From an uncultured Bacteroidales bacterium (lineage in GTDB: Bacteria; Bacteroidota; Bacteroidia; Bacteroidales; UBA932), in contig ONEX01000003.1 in NCBI GenBank assembly GCA_900316955.1, positions 1 to 64,000 of the forward strand: a stretch of DNA of 64,000 nucleotides. Reading direction: 5' to 3'. Each line of letters starts with the position of its first letter. Position 1 is the stretch's first letter. A program made the translations under genes and the position numbers. The notes below the pieces were generated by a model. The model had not been told where the DNA came from and ran no database searches. It saw nothing but the letters and a program-made list of their open reading frames with translations. Shown one piece after another: positions 7,454 through 16,175 of this stretch.

Positions 7454-8131
7454 CTATCCAAGGAAATCCAACACAGCCAGATTGAATTCATCTGGGCGTT
7501 TGTTCGCGATGAAATGGTCCCCCTCAATGAAAACGAGCCGTGCATCCGGAATGTGGTCAGCGATCAGCCTGGTGTGCTCTTCCTTGATCATATCCTTGGT
7601 TCCAGCGAGAACCAGCGTCCTTGCCCGGATGGCAGCAAGTTCTTCAGGCAGGACATTCGGATCATGGACCATCAGCCCGAGCATTTCGGCGTGCCGTCTG
7701 GCTTCTTCACTTTTGCATGCAAATAAACACGCAAACCAATAGCCGATTTCAATCGGAATTTGGATCGAGCGCTTCACTCCCTTCGCATCCAGGTTCGCTC
7801 CATCGAGGATGAGGCGGTCCACACGCTCCGGATACTTCAAGGCGAAGACCATGGCAATGTTTCCGCCATCGGAGAACCCCAGCAGATGGGCCTTCTCTAT
7901 CTGGTGCACATCCATAAAAACCCGCAGATCGTCAGCAAACTGCCGGATGGTGAAGGGCGCGTCACCCCTAGGGGTCTTCCCGTGTCCCCTCGTGTCCAGG
8001 GCATAGACGTGATAACGCTGGGCGAACACATCGATCTGCCCCACGAAATAATCGCTGTTCTCACCGTTGCCGTGAAGGAGAATCAGCGGATCTCCCTGGC
8101 CTTTTTCTATGAAATAATGCTCGATATCCAT
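7454..8131 (-). CDS. Alpha/beta hydrolase
   Basis: 225 aa cytoplasmic alpha/beta-hydrolase fold. It has the oxyanion HGNGENSDYF, the nucleophile elbow LLGFSDGGNIAM (GxSxG with Ser in FSD), the acid loop around AGTKDMI and the catalytic His in IEGDHFIANKRP. The order and length match small carboxylesterase-like hydrolases (COG0596 type). Substrate unknown. Six bases separate it from the zinc-ribbon gene and 13 from the methyltransferase gene, so all are likely one transcript. Confidence 0.87.
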   Translation of the reverse strand: MDIEHYFIEKGQGDPLILLHGNGENSDYFVGQIDVFAQRYHVYALDTRGHGKTPRGDAPFTIRQFADDLRVFMDVHQIEKAHLLGFSDGGNIAMVFALKYPERVDRLILDGANLDAKGVKRSIQIPIEIGYWFACLFACKSEEARRHAEMLGLMVHDPNVLPEELAAIRARTLVLAGTKDMIKEEHTRLIADHIPDARLVFIEGDHFIANKRPDEFNLAVLDFLG

Positions 8132-8137
8132 TCTTGT

Positions 8138-8410
8138 CTATTCCTTCCGCCAGCGCTTGAGTTGCGGGAAGTACATCTTCATCTGGACGATGTATTCATC
8201 CTTGGTGATCGGTTGCGGCAGGTTCTTGTTCACCTCGTCCACGAACTGGGCGCAGTGCTCGATCATTTCATCCATCGTGCAGTCCTGCAGGAACTTGCCG
8301 TCCTTGTAGCAGTAGATGCAGTAATCTTCATTCTTGCTTCCGTCAGCATTTGTGCCGAGGATTTCATCGGTGAGCGGCATTCCGCAGCTCTGGCAAAACT
8401 TCTGTTCCAT
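8138..8410 (-). CDS. Putative zinc-ribbon domain protein
   Basis: 90 aa. The N-terminus FCQSCGMPL and then YCIYCYKDGKF give CxxC...CxxC, a zinc ribbon as in the putative zinc ribbon domain family (PF12674). The rest is a helical tail (MDEMIEHCAQFVDEVNK). Family members are often linked with GNAT acetyltransferases and hydrolases, as here, but their function is unknown. Confidence 0.85.
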   Translation of the reverse strand: MEQKFCQSCGMPLTDEILGTNADGSKNEDYCIYCYKDGKFLQDCTMDEMIEHCAQFVDEVNKNLPQPITKDEYIVQMKMYFPQLKRWRKE

Positions 8411-8424
8411 GACGGTTTTTCACA

Positions 8425-9579
8425 TTATTTGATTTCTAATCTCAGCACCCGCATCGGACTGTCGGAGCCGGCCAGGGATTCATCCACACAGGTTTCGCCG
8501 GTCGGAACGAATCCAGATTTCTCCATCACCCGACCGCTGGCCGGGTTGTCGATGAAATGACTGCCGATCAGCGACTTGATCTCCGTGGTTTTCCGGATGT
8601 GGTCCAGCATTAGTTGCAAAGCCTCCGTGCAGATGCCTCTGTTCCAATAAGGTTTGCCAACCCAATAGCCCACCAGCGGTTCCCCTTCCCTCGAAGGCAG
8701 CAGGTTGCCTTCGGAAGACATATACCCCATCGCTCCGAGCGGCTCCCCGGTTTCTTTCAGCACAATCGCCCAGGTCGTGTCACTATGGAAAACCGTCCGG
8801 ATGATCTCCAGGCTTTCCCCGATGGATTTGTGGGGCGGCCAGCCCGCACGGGGTCCGACCTCCGGGTCGGAAGCATATTTATACAAAGCGGCCGCATCCT
8901 TCTCCAGCCAGGGACGGAGTACGATCCGGCCCGATTCCAGGAAAACGCCGTCATACCCCAGCTGCCCCGGCAGGCGGAGCTTTTCTTTTTGGGGGAAAGT
9001 GGCGTCGTATGCCTCGAAAGCTTCCGGATCCTCATCGGCCACGAAATATCCCTTGGGCGGACAATAGGTAGCCTCCTCTATTCCCTGGGCTGCGAGCCAG
9101 CCGGGGATGAGTTCCTGGGCCAGGAAGAACGGGACTTCCTCCTCCTTGGGAAAGTCGTGATAATGGATATGGAATGTACTGGCCAGGACAAAGCCGGCGT
9201 GCTTGTAAAAGTCTATGTTCCCTTCCATGCATAGGAAACCGACGCCTAACTTTCGGGCTTCCTCCAGGGCATACTGAAGCAACCGCAGCCCATAGCCCTT
9301 CCGTTTATAGTCCGGATGGATGCTGATGGGGCCGAAGGTCCAGGAGGGCTTCTTCGAGCCGTCATTCAAGACCAATTCGGCCTTGGAGAACATCACATGG
9401 CCGATCAGACAGCCCTCCTCCATCACGAAGTCCAGCTCCGGGATGAAATCCGGATTGTTCCGGTATTGATGCAGGACAAAATGCTCTGTGCAGCCGGGGC
9501 GGTAAACATTCCAGAAGGCCTCCCGCGTGAGGTTCTCCACTGCGCGGTATTCTTCGGGTTTTTCCAGTCTGATGATCAT
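8425..9579 (-). CDS. Fusion of two GNAT N-acetyltransferase domains
   Basis: 384 aa. Residues 1-200 are a YhbS-like GNAT domain (acetyl-CoA loop in FGPISIHPDYKRKGYGLRLL). Residues 215-384 are a RimJ/RimL-like GNAT domain (RIVLRPWLEKDAAALYKYA, later YWVGKPYWNRGICTEALQL). Each half has its own Q/RxxGxG/A-type binding loop, so both may be active. The substrate of neither half is clear. The fused arrangement is uncommon; each half is usually a separate gene. Fourteen bases separate it from the zinc-ribbon gene. Confidence 0.87.
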   Translation of the reverse strand: MIIRLEKPEEYRAVENLTREAFWNVYRPGCTEHFVLHQYRNNPDFIPELDFVMEEGCLIGHVMFSKAELVLNDGSKKPSWTFGPISIHPDYKRKGYGLRLLQYALEEARKLGVGFLCMEGNIDFYKHAGFVLASTFHIHYHDFPKEEEVPFFLAQELIPGWLAAQGIEEATYCPPKGYFVADEDPEAFEAYDATFPQKEKLRLPGQLGYDGVFLESGRIVLRPWLEKDAAALYKYASDPEVGPRAGWPPHKSIGESLEIIRTVFHSDTTWAIVLKETGEPLGAMGYMSSEGNLLPSREGEPLVGYWVGKPYWNRGICTEALQLMLDHIRKTTEIKSLIGSHFIDNPASGRVMEKSGFVPTGETCVDESLAGSDSPMRVLRLEIK

Positions 9580-9592
9580 AGTTTAAGCTATT

Positions 9593-10129
9593 TCAGTCAA
9601 TAATAAGCGGAACGAATTGTTTATAAGCCTCCACGGCATCCCGGAATGTGAGGCCGGAGTTCCGGTGCAGCCAGTCCTGGAACTCCACCTTGAAGCGGAA
9701 ATCCGGACCCAGATGCTGCTGGAAGAAGGCCCGCAGGTCCTGTGAACAGACCAGATCGGGGGCGATGACTTCGTCCAGCGAAATAGGGACTTGCCGATTC
9801 TTCCTCGCTTGCTTCCTGGACCTGGCCTTCGGGGAAACGAGTTCGGGCAACGTCGCCTTGACGATGTCCTCCAGGTAATCCCGGTTATCGACATTGCCGA
9901 CATAGAAATAGTCCTTGGCGCCTTCATAGGGCTGCCGGAGCTCGACTTCTTCGAGGACGGCTTCGCCGGCTTCGGTCACCTTGACATAGAAGTTGTTGTC
10001 GCAGATGAGACCGAACAGGACTCCGTTGCAGTAGATGCAATAGTCCCCCATCATCTTTCTGACCGTGATGTCACCGGCGCCCGAGCTCTGGTCGACAATG
10101 AATTGCACAAAATCCGCGTTGCAAGCCAT
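9593..10129 (-). CDS. TfoX N-terminal domain protein with DUF6434-like C-terminus
   Basis: 178 aa. Residues 5-100 match the TfoX/Sxy N-terminal fold (FVQFIVDQSS, then VRKMMGDYCIYCNGVLFGLI, and YFYVGNVDNRDYLEDIVKATLP split by the usual spacing). A Lys/Arg linker (SPKARSRKQARKN) leads to residues 115-178, which resemble the small DUF6434 domain (SLDEVIAPDLVCSQDLRAFF, then NSGLTFRDAVEAYKQF). TfoX-N proteins of this short type are not proven competence regulators. It is the first gene of the five-gene run and has its own promoter at 10151-10158. Confidence 0.8.
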   Translation of the reverse strand: MACNADFVQFIVDQSSGAGDITVRKMMGDYCIYCNGVLFGLICDNNFYVKVTEAGEAVLEEVELRQPYEGAKDYFYVGNVDNRDYLEDIVKATLPELVSPKARSRKQARKNRQVPISLDEVIAPDLVCSQDLRAFFQQHLGPDFRFKVEFQDWLHRNSGLTFRDAVEAYKQFVPLIID

Positions 10130-10150
10130 ACTGATCGTCGCTTATCCGAA

Positions 10151-10158
10151 CAAACTTA
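10151..10158 (-). promoter_or_regulatory. Promoter of the TfoX-GNAT operon
   Basis: -7 box TAAGTTTG on the minus strand with a TTTG -33 element 20 bases further upstream. Both elements and the spacing fit the Bacteroidota consensus. Confidence 0.7.
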
Positions 10159-10242
10159 CTCATTTTTCCGGATATCGGCAAACCAGGGTCCTACGCAGAT
10201 ATGGAAATAATTGTTAACTTCGCATCAATCAAAACCGTATTT

Positions 10243-10965
10243 ATGGACCGGAGAGATTTCATCGAGAAATCGGCCTTGGCCGCCGGCGGCGCTTTGCTAG
10301 CGGGCGCGGGCGTGGAAGCATTGGCTAACGACAAAAAAGGAAAAACCATGAAGGTACTGATGATCAACGGCAGCCCGCATCAGCAGGGCAACACGGCCGT
10401 AGCTTTGGACGAGATTGCAAAACAACTGAAGGTCAATGGCATCGACAGCGAGATTGTCTGGATCGGCAACAAAGCCGTGCGGGGCTGCATCGCCTGCGGG
10501 GGCTGCTCCCGGAAACCCGGGAAGTGCGTCTTCGACGACGATATCTGCAACCGCATCAGCGAGAAGTTTGCCGAGGCCGATGCCCTGATCGTGGGCTCGC
10601 CCGTGTATTATGGACAGCCGAACGGAGCCGTCCTCAGCGTCATCCAGCGAGCTTTCTACTCCAACGGAGCCAGCATTTCCGGCAAGCCGGCCGCCGCGGT
10701 CGCGGTATGCCGCCGGGGCGGCGCCACGGCCTCTTTCGAGACCCTGAACATGCCCTTCCAGATGATGAACATGCCCGTGGTGGGCTCCCAGTATTGGAAT
10801 ATCCTCTATGGTGCGGCCCCGGGCCAGGCATCCATGGACACGGAAGGTCTTCAGACCATGCGCGCCCTGGCCAACAACATGGCCTGGCTGCTCAAGGCCA
10901 CCAATGGGAAACCGGCTCCGGGACGGGCCGACGAGCCCTGGAGGGGGATGAATTTTATCCGATAG
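10243..10965 (+). CDS. Exported NADPH-dependent FMN reductase / flavodoxin-family protein
   Basis: 240 aa. Residues 1-30 form a twin-arginine-type signal (MDRRDFIEKSALAAGGALL then AGVEALA). The mature domain is a flavodoxin-like NAD(P)H:FMN reductase: VLMINGSPHQQGNTAVALDE is the FMN loop, CIACGGCSRKPGKCVFDDD a Cys-rich segment common in iron-sulfur flavoprotein-like members, and GSPVYYGQPNGA the second flavin-binding stretch. Export of a folded flavoprotein would explain the Tat-type signal. An in-frame upstream start at 10201 was rejected because it would push the signal inside the protein. It recalls the exported EFR1 protein at 391. Confidence 0.82.
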   Translation: MDRRDFIEKSALAAGGALLAGAGVEALANDKKGKTMKVLMINGSPHQQGNTAVALDEIAKQLKVNGIDSEIVWIGNKAVRGCIACGGCSRKPGKCVFDDDICNRISEKFAEADALIVGSPVYYGQPNGAVLSVIQRAFYSNGASISGKPAAAVAVCRRGGATASFETLNMPFQMMNMPVVGSQYWNILYGAAPGQASMDTEGLQTMRALANNMAWLLKATNGKPAPGRADEPWRGMNFIR

Positions 10966-10968
10966 CCA

Positions 10969-13422
10969 TCAAAGATACTTCCCGGTGACGCTTTCCGGGC
11001 AGGAAGCGATTTCCGCCGGGGCTCCCGTGGCCACGACCCTTCCCCCCTGCACACCGCCGCCGGGTCCCATATCCACGACATAGTCGGCCTGGCGGATGAC
11101 GTCCAGGTCGTGCTCGATGACGATGACCGTGGCACCGTTGTCGATCAGATGACGGAACACCTTCATCAAGGTCTTCACGTCCAGCGGATGGAGGCCGATG
11201 GTGGGTTCGTCGAAAACGAAGACGGAATCGCCCTGCCCGCGCCCCATCTCGCTGGCGAGCTTCAGGCGCTGGGCCTCTCCACCGGAGAGGGTGGGCGTCG
11301 CTTCGCCGAGGGTCAGGTATCCGAGTCCGAGGTCGTGAAGGACTTGCAGCCGGCCCTTGACCAGAGACAGGTCCCCGCAGGCCTCCAGAGCCTCATCGAC
11401 ACTCATCGCCATCAGTTCGGGCAGGGAATGTCCCCCTTTGCGGCGGATTTCCGAAGCCGCCCGGGCATAGCGGGAGCCGTGGCAGTCCGGGCACGGAATG
11501 TCCACATCCGGCAGGAACTGGACGTCCAGGCTGATGCTGCCTGTCCCGTCACAGGTGGGGCACCGGAGTTTTCCGGTGTTGTAGGAAAAGTCGCCCGCCT
11601 TCCAGCCGCCGGCCCTGGCATCCTCGCTCCGGGCGAAAACCTTCCGGAGTTCGTCGTGGATATTGGCATACGTGGCCACCGTCGAGCGGACATTGATGCC
11701 GATGGGGGTCGCGTCGATCAGCTTGACCTGACGGATTCCTTCCGATTCCAGGCGCACGACATGCGGGGGAAGCTTCTGCCCGTCGATACTCGCTTTCAGT
11801 CCGGGGACCAGGCTTTCCAGGATCAAGGTCGTCTTGCCGGAGCCGGACACGCCCGTCACGACGGACAGACGCCCTTTCGGGAAAGAGACTTCCAGCGGTT
11901 TCACGGTATGGATGGCCGCCGTGGCCATCCGGATGGCGCCAAGCACGAAGAGATCCGCCCGCCGGGGCGCCGGTTCCAGGCCGCTTTTCAGGAAAGGGCC
12001 GATGCGGGAGGCCGGGTTGGCTTCCAACTGTTGGACCGTCCCCTGCGCAATGATGTTTCCACCCTTCGCCCCGGCTTCGGGGCCCAGCTCGACCACCCAG
12101 TCGGAATGGGCCAGGACCTGGGTGTCGTGGTCCACCAGCACGACCGTATTGCCGTCGGCGACCAGGTCGTCCATCACCCCCGTGAGTCCTTCCAGGTTGG
12201 AAGGATGGAGGCCGATGGAAGGTTCGTCCAGCACATACAGGACGCCGGTGGTGCGGTTGCGGACAGCGCGGGCCAGCTGCACCCGCTGGCGCTCCCCCGT
12301 GGACAGGGTGGAGGCGGCACGGTCCAGCGACAGGTAAGACAAGCCTAAGTCCACCAGGCGGCGGGCCGTGTCGTGGAAGGACTCGCAGATTCGCTCCGCC
12401 ATCGGCCGCATCGGCGCCGGGAGCGAAGCCGGAACGCCTTTCACCCATTCGATGAGCTCGGACAGCGGCATCTTGCAGGCGTCGGCCAGGTTGATTCCCC
12501 GCAGGAGCGGAGCCCTGGCGGCCTCGGAAAGGCGGGTTCCTCCGCATTCCGGACAGACATCCTCCTTCAGGAACTTCTCCACGCGCTTCATCCCGGCTTC
12601 GTCCTTGACCTTGGCCAGCGCGTTCTCCACGCTGTAGACGGCGCTATAGTAGGTGAAGTCCATTTCGGCAAAACCGTTGGTCTTCTCGTTCTTGTAGATG
12701 ATGTGTCGCTTTTCGGCCGGGCCGTGATAGACGATCTCCTTCTCCCGGGGTGTCAGATCCTTGAAGGGCACATCGGTCCGGACGCCCATCTCCCGGGCGA
12801 TATCCTTCATCAGCGACCACATCAGCGAGCCCCACGGAGCGACAGCCCCTTCATCGATGGTCAGCGATTCGTCGGGGACGAGGGTGGATTCGTCCACGGT
12901 GCGGACGATTCCCGTGCCGCCGCAGCAGCGGCAGGCGCCCTCGCTGTTGAAAGCCAACTGCTCTGCGCCGGGCGCATAGACCCGCTCTCCGCAGACCGGA
13001 CAATGAATCGGCTGTTCCGCGGCTACGTCCAGCGTCGGTTCCAGGTAGTGCCCGTTGGGACAGCGGTGGCTCGCGAGGCGGGAAAACATCAGGCGCAGGC
13101 TGTTCAGCAGCTCGGACAAGGTTCCGAAAGTGCTCCGGATGCCCGGCACACCGGGGCGCTGGTGCAAAGCCAGCGCCGCAGGGACGTAGCGCACGTCGTC
13201 GGCCATCGCGCGCGATGCCTGGGTCATCCGGCGGCGGGTATAGGTGGAAAGGGATTCCAAATAGCGGCGGGAGCCCTCGGCATACAGCACTCCCAGCGCC
13301 AGGGAAGACTTTCCGGAGCCGGAAACACCGGCGATCCCGACAATCTTCCCGAGGGGGATATCTACATCTAAATTCTTGAGGTTATGGGCCTTGGCGCCGC
13401 GTATCTCGATATTTTGGGGCAT
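10969..13422 (-). CDS. Short UvrA-like ABC ATPase (UvrA2 type)
   Basis: 817 aa, shorter than standard UvrA (about 940). Two ABC modules are present: Walker [17 protein letters not shown] and [17 protein letters not shown]; signatures [12 protein letters not shown] and [12 protein letters not shown]. Zinc-binding Cys pairs are at CPVC/CRCC, CPECGG and CPTC/CPDC. The stretch between the first Walker A and the first zinc module is short, so the UvrB-binding and insertion domains appear to be missing. Such proteins may act in DNA-lesion tolerance or drug resistance rather than standard UvrABC repair (family knowledge). The ATG at 13422 was chosen; a GTG at 13452 lies in the promoter (-7 box 13454-13461). 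Confidence 0.87.
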   Translation of the reverse strand: MPQNIEIRGAKAHNLKNLDVDIPLGKIVGIAGVSGSGKSSLALGVLYAEGSRRYLESLSTYTRRRMTQASRAMADDVRYVPAALALHQRPGVPGIRSTFGTLSELLNSLRLMFSRLASHRCPNGHYLEPTLDVAAEQPIHCPVCGERVYAPGAEQLAFNSEGACRCCGGTGIVRTVDESTLVPDESLTIDEGAVAPWGSLMWSLMKDIAREMGVRTDVPFKDLTPREKEIVYHGPAEKRHIIYKNEKTNGFAEMDFTYYSAVYSVENALAKVKDEAGMKRVEKFLKEDVCPECGGTRLSEAARAPLLRGINLADACKMPLSELIEWVKGVPASLPAPMRPMAERICESFHDTARRLVDLGLSYLSLDRAASTLSTGERQRVQLARAVRNRTTGVLYVLDEPSIGLHPSNLEGLTGVMDDLVADGNTVVLVDHDTQVLAHSDWVVELGPEAGAKGGNIIAQGTVQQLEANPASRIGPFLKSGLEPAPRRADLFVLGAIRMATAAIHTVKPLEVSFPKGRLSVVTGVSGSGKTTLILESLVPGLKASIDGQKLPPHVVRLESEGIRQVKLIDATPIGINVRSTVATYANIHDELRKVFARSEDARAGGWKAGDFSYNTGKLRCPTCDGTGSISLDVQFLPDVDIPCPDCHGSRYARAASEIRRKGGHSLPELMAMSVDEALEACGDLSLVKGRLQVLHDLGLGYLTLGEATPTLSGGEAQRLKLASEMGRGQGDSVFVFDEPTIGLHPLDVKTLMKVFRHLIDNGATVIVIEHDLDVIRQADYVVDMGPGGGVQGGRVVATGAPAEIASCPESVTGKYL

Positions 13423-13453
13423 AATACTTCGTGCAAGACAACGTTTCTTCACA

Positions 13454-13461
13454 CAAAGATA
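13454..13461 (-). promoter_or_regulatory. -7 box of the short uvrA gene
   Basis: TATCTTTG on the minus strand, perfect consensus, 31 bases upstream of the ATG at 13422. Confidence 0.65.
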
Positions 13462-13489
13462 TGCCTTTTACGGCAAAGCAGCAAAGAGA

Positions 13490-13822
13490 TTAATTTGATC
13501 CGTTAATTCCCAGTTCCTTGCGTCTTGCCTCGTAATAGGCGTGCCGCTTCGGGTTCTCCGGGAACCAGCCGCGGAGCACGCGCTTTTCCTGGAGGAACAT
13601 CTCGTGGATGCCCCAGAGGCAGCAGAAGGCGAAACCGCCGATAATGATGGACAGGATATCGTTCTGGACGAACAGGGAAAGTGCGCAAAAGACAAGGCCG
13701 GCCACCAGCCAGACCCACCAGCTCTGCTTCCCCCACTGGTATTCCATCTTGATGACCAGGGGATGACAGATGCCGATGCTCAGGAACACGGCCGCGCCGA
13801 CGAGGATGCCACTAAAATTCAT
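13490..13822 (-). CDS. DUF4491 family membrane protein
   Basis: 110 aa with three membrane segments (residues 5-25, 35-55, 58-75). The sequence [20 protein letters not shown], the [20 protein letters not shown] segment and the NPKR that follows match DUF4491, a Bacteroidota family of unknown function. The mRNA has a small hairpin (arms at 13823-13827 and 13835-13839) that touches the start codon, and a near-consensus -7 box, GATATTTG, at 13842-13849. Confidence 0.85.
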   Translation of the reverse strand: MNFSGILVGAAVFLSIGICHPLVIKMEYQWGKQSWWVWLVAGLVFCALSLFVQNDILSIIIGGFAFCCLWGIHEMFLQEKRVLRGWFPENPKRHAYYEARRKELGINGSN

Positions 13823-13932
13823 ACCGTTTTTTTTACGGTTGCAAATATCGGCAAAAGGAACGGGACTTTTTAGGCCAGAACGAGTCTGAATTAGGATTAT
13901 TCCTGCATCCCGCCCATTTATCAAATAATTGC

Positions 13933-13940
13933 TATCTTTG
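13933..13940 (+). promoter_or_regulatory. -7 box of hydE
   Basis: TATCTTTG, perfect consensus, 21 bases before the ATG at 13962. It excludes the longer start at 13929. Confidence 0.65.
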
Positions 13941-13961
13941 GATTCGTTTTCCATACGGACG

Positions 13962-15056
13962 ATGACGATGATTCCGGCATTTGACGACATACTCCCCAAG
14001 CAGGACCTGAGCCTGGAGGAAATCAAGGTTCTCCTCGCCGCAGAGGGCGACGAAAAGAAACGCCTTCTCCGGCGCGGACTGGCGGTCAAATTACAGCACC
14101 TGGACAATTATGTCCATTTGCGGGGGCTCATCGAGTTCGGCAATGTCTGTGAGAAGAACTGCTTCTACTGCGGGCTGCGGAGCGGGAACGACCGGGTGGA
14201 GCGCTACTGTCTCCGCGACGAGGAAGTCCTGGATTGCGCCCGCCTGGCCCACGAGCTGGGCTACGGTTCCGTGGCCTTGCAAAGCGGCGAGCGCAGCGAC
14301 CCGGCCTTCATCGAGCGGATCGAGCGCCTGGTCCGGGAAATCAAGAAAATCGACAACGGAAGCCTCGGCATCACGCTTTCGCTCGGGGAGCAGACGGAGG
14401 ATACCTACCGGCGCTGGTTCGAGGCCGGGGCGCACCGGTATCTGCTCCGGATCGAATCGTCCAACGAGGAATTATACTACAAGATCCATCCGAAGAACAG
14501 CCTGCACGACTTCCGCCACCGGGTCGAATGCCTGGAAATCCTGAAAAAGACCGGGTATCAGACCGGTACCGGCGTGATGGTGGGCCTCCCCTTCCAGACG
14601 CTGGACCACCTGGCCGCGGACCTGCTTTTCTTCAAACAGATGGATGTGGCGATGGTCGGGCTCGGGCCATACATCCCCCACCCCGACACGCCCCTGTACA
14701 AGTTCAAGGACCTCATCCCTTCCGCCGCCGAGCGCATGGACCTGACGCTCAAGATGATCGCCATCCTCCGCCTCCTGATGCCCGAAATCAACATGGTGGC
14801 GGCGACGGCGAACCAGACGGTCGATCCCCAGGGACGGGAAAAGGCCATCTCCGCCGGGGCCAATGTCATCATGCCGAACCTCACGCCCGGGGAATACCGC
14901 GAGAGCTATTTCATCTACCCGGACAAGGCGTGCGTCCACGACACGCCCGACCAGTGCCAGTCCTGCCTGGACATCCGGCTGGCGGCCATCGGCCACAAGA
15001 TCCTGTATAACGCCTGGGGTGATTCGCTGGCCTTCACCAAGAAAGCCGGAGTTTAA
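13962..15056 (+). CDS. hydE: [FeFe]-hydrogenase maturase HydE (radical SAM)
   Basis: 364 aa. The radical-SAM motif CEKNCFYC (CxxxCxxC) is at residues 63-70, in the context NVCEKNCFYCGLRSGN typical of HydE and unlike BioB. Downstream ERYCLRDEEVLDCARLAHEL and SLGEQTEDTYRRWFEAGAHR follow the HydE order. HydE takes part in building the dithiolate-bridged di-iron subcluster of [FeFe]-hydrogenase. No hydF, hydG or hydrogenase gene is in the window, so it is an orphan locally. ATG 13968 is an alternative start two codons later. Confidence 0.9.
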   Translation: MTMIPAFDDILPKQDLSLEEIKVLLAAEGDEKKRLLRRGLAVKLQHLDNYVHLRGLIEFGNVCEKNCFYCGLRSGNDRVERYCLRDEEVLDCARLAHELGYGSVALQSGERSDPAFIERIERLVREIKKIDNGSLGITLSLGEQTEDTYRRWFEAGAHRYLLRIESSNEELYYKIHPKNSLHDFRHRVECLEILKKTGYQTGTGVMVGLPFQTLDHLAADLLFFKQMDVAMVGLGPYIPHPDTPLYKFKDLIPSAAERMDLTLKMIAILRLLMPEINMVAATANQTVDPQGREKAISAGANVIMPNLTPGEYRESYFIYPDKACVHDTPDQCQSCLDIRLAAIGHKILYNAWGDSLAFTKKAGV

Positions 15057-15065
15057 CGTCCTGAT

Positions 15066-16175
15066 TTACAACACATCATACTGCCCGTCCGTCACCGGCT
15101 CCAGCCATTCGTTGGAAGCGCCTTCCTGCACGTCCTTGTGGTAAGTCAGGTGCTGGAACCAGGAATCCTTCGCGGCTCCGTGCCAATGCTTGACTTCCGC
15201 CGGAATGGCGATAATGGTGCCGGGGGTCATGGGCACCGCCGGCTTTCCCCATTCCTGGTACCAGCCGCGGCCGGCCACGCAGATCAGCACCTGCACCTGC
15301 TTGTGGTGGATGTGCCAATTGTTGCGGCAGCGGGGCTCGAAAGTGACATTGGCGATGCCGCCTTCCATCGGCGCGAGGTAGCTGTTTCCCGTGAAATACT
15401 GGGCATAGGCCGAGTTCGGCTCGCCCTGGGGCCAGACGGAGAAATCGACCGTCTGCACGGGCGTATGGGCGCCGCCGAGGACGGAAGCCAGCGAGCCGCG
15501 AAGCCGCTCGGCCTCCGCAAAGCCCACTTTCTCCTCCAGGAACGCCGGGAGCGCGCGGAGCTCGTCATCGGACACGCCCATGTTCCGGGCGCCGGAGACG
15601 TGGGCCACCAGCTGCGGCTCGCAGCCGGGCAGGGCTGAGATGGCGCTGACCGTGACGATTTCGCGCTCGGCGAAAGTCAGGTTGTTCCGGGCGAAGATGT
15701 CGCCGAACAGATGGGCCTTCAGATAGAAATCTGTCTGCGGGGCGAAGGCATAGGTGAACGGCTGGCCGCCGACAAGTTTCGTCTGCACTTCGGTGCCCTG
15801 CTTGAGGGCATCGAAATCCTTCGGAAGCGGGTCCGCTTCGCGGCCTTCCTCCACACGAAGACCGGCGTCCGTGCGTTCCTTGATGACCTGCTGCAAGGCG
15901 CCCAACGCGTTCAGCGAGCGCGGGAAGCCGGTGTAAGCATACAGATGCGACAGGGCCTCCTTGGCTTCGCTCACGGTCAAACCTTGTTCAAGTCCTTCGT
16001 TCAGGGCCGCTTTCAGCCCCTCGATATTTCCCTTTGCCTCGTTGGCGGCAATCGTCACGAGCGCCTGCTGTTTCTTCGTCAGTGCCATATTGTTCTGTGC
16101 AAAAAGTGAAACGGATGCGGTCAGCAACAGGACCAGCATGCCTATTCTTGTCTTCATCATCGGTTGTCTTGTCAT
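15066..16175 (-). CDS. Exported double carboxymuconolactone decarboxylase-like / cupin fusion
   Basis: 369 aa. A signal peptide (MMKTRIGMLVLLLTASVSLF) precedes two AhpD/CMD-like helical repeats, about residues 35-115 and 145-235 (EAKEALSHLYAYTGFPRSL, then AEREIVTVSAISALPGCEPQ). A C-terminal cupin follows, about 255-350, with metal ligands in HIHHKQ and VKHWHGA. CMD domains decarboxylate or reduce small aromatic-derived or peroxide substrates. Here the second repeat keeps one Cys but not the CxxC of AhpD peroxidases. The ATG overlaps the stop of the amidohydrolase gene by four bases (ATGA), so translation is coupled. It is the last gene of the operon divergent from the AraC gene at 19195. Confidence 0.85.
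   Translation of the reverse strand: MTRQPMMKTRIGMLVLLLTASVSLFAQNNMALTKKQQALVTIAANEAKGNIEGLKAALNEGLEQGLTVSEAKEALSHLYAYTGFPRSLNALGALQQVIKERTDAGLRVEEGREADPLPKDFDALKQGTEVQTKLVGGQPFTYAFAPQTDFYLKAHLFGDIFARNNLTFAEREIVTVSAISALPGCEPQLVAHVSGARNMGVSDDELRALPAFLEEKVGFAEAERLRGSLASVLGGAHTPVQTVDFSVWPQGEPNSAYAQYFTGNSYLAPMEGGIANVTFEPRCRNNWHIHHKQVQVLICVAGRGWYQEWGKPAVPMTPGTIIAIPAEVKHWHGAAKDSWFQHLTYHKDVQEGASNEWLEPVTDGQYDVL

Noticed and set aside
10166..10206. Third copy of the 35-bp AraC-linked element before the exported FMN reductase gene
   Set aside because: ATTTTT, ACCA and CGCAGAT words are present but the spacing differs and the match is weak.
13842..13851. ATATCGGCAA as another Fic-type operator half-site upstream of the DUF4491 gene
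   Set aside because: Only one ten-base half is present and it overlaps a -7-like box; the same word also appears near 10173, so it may be common promoter sequence.
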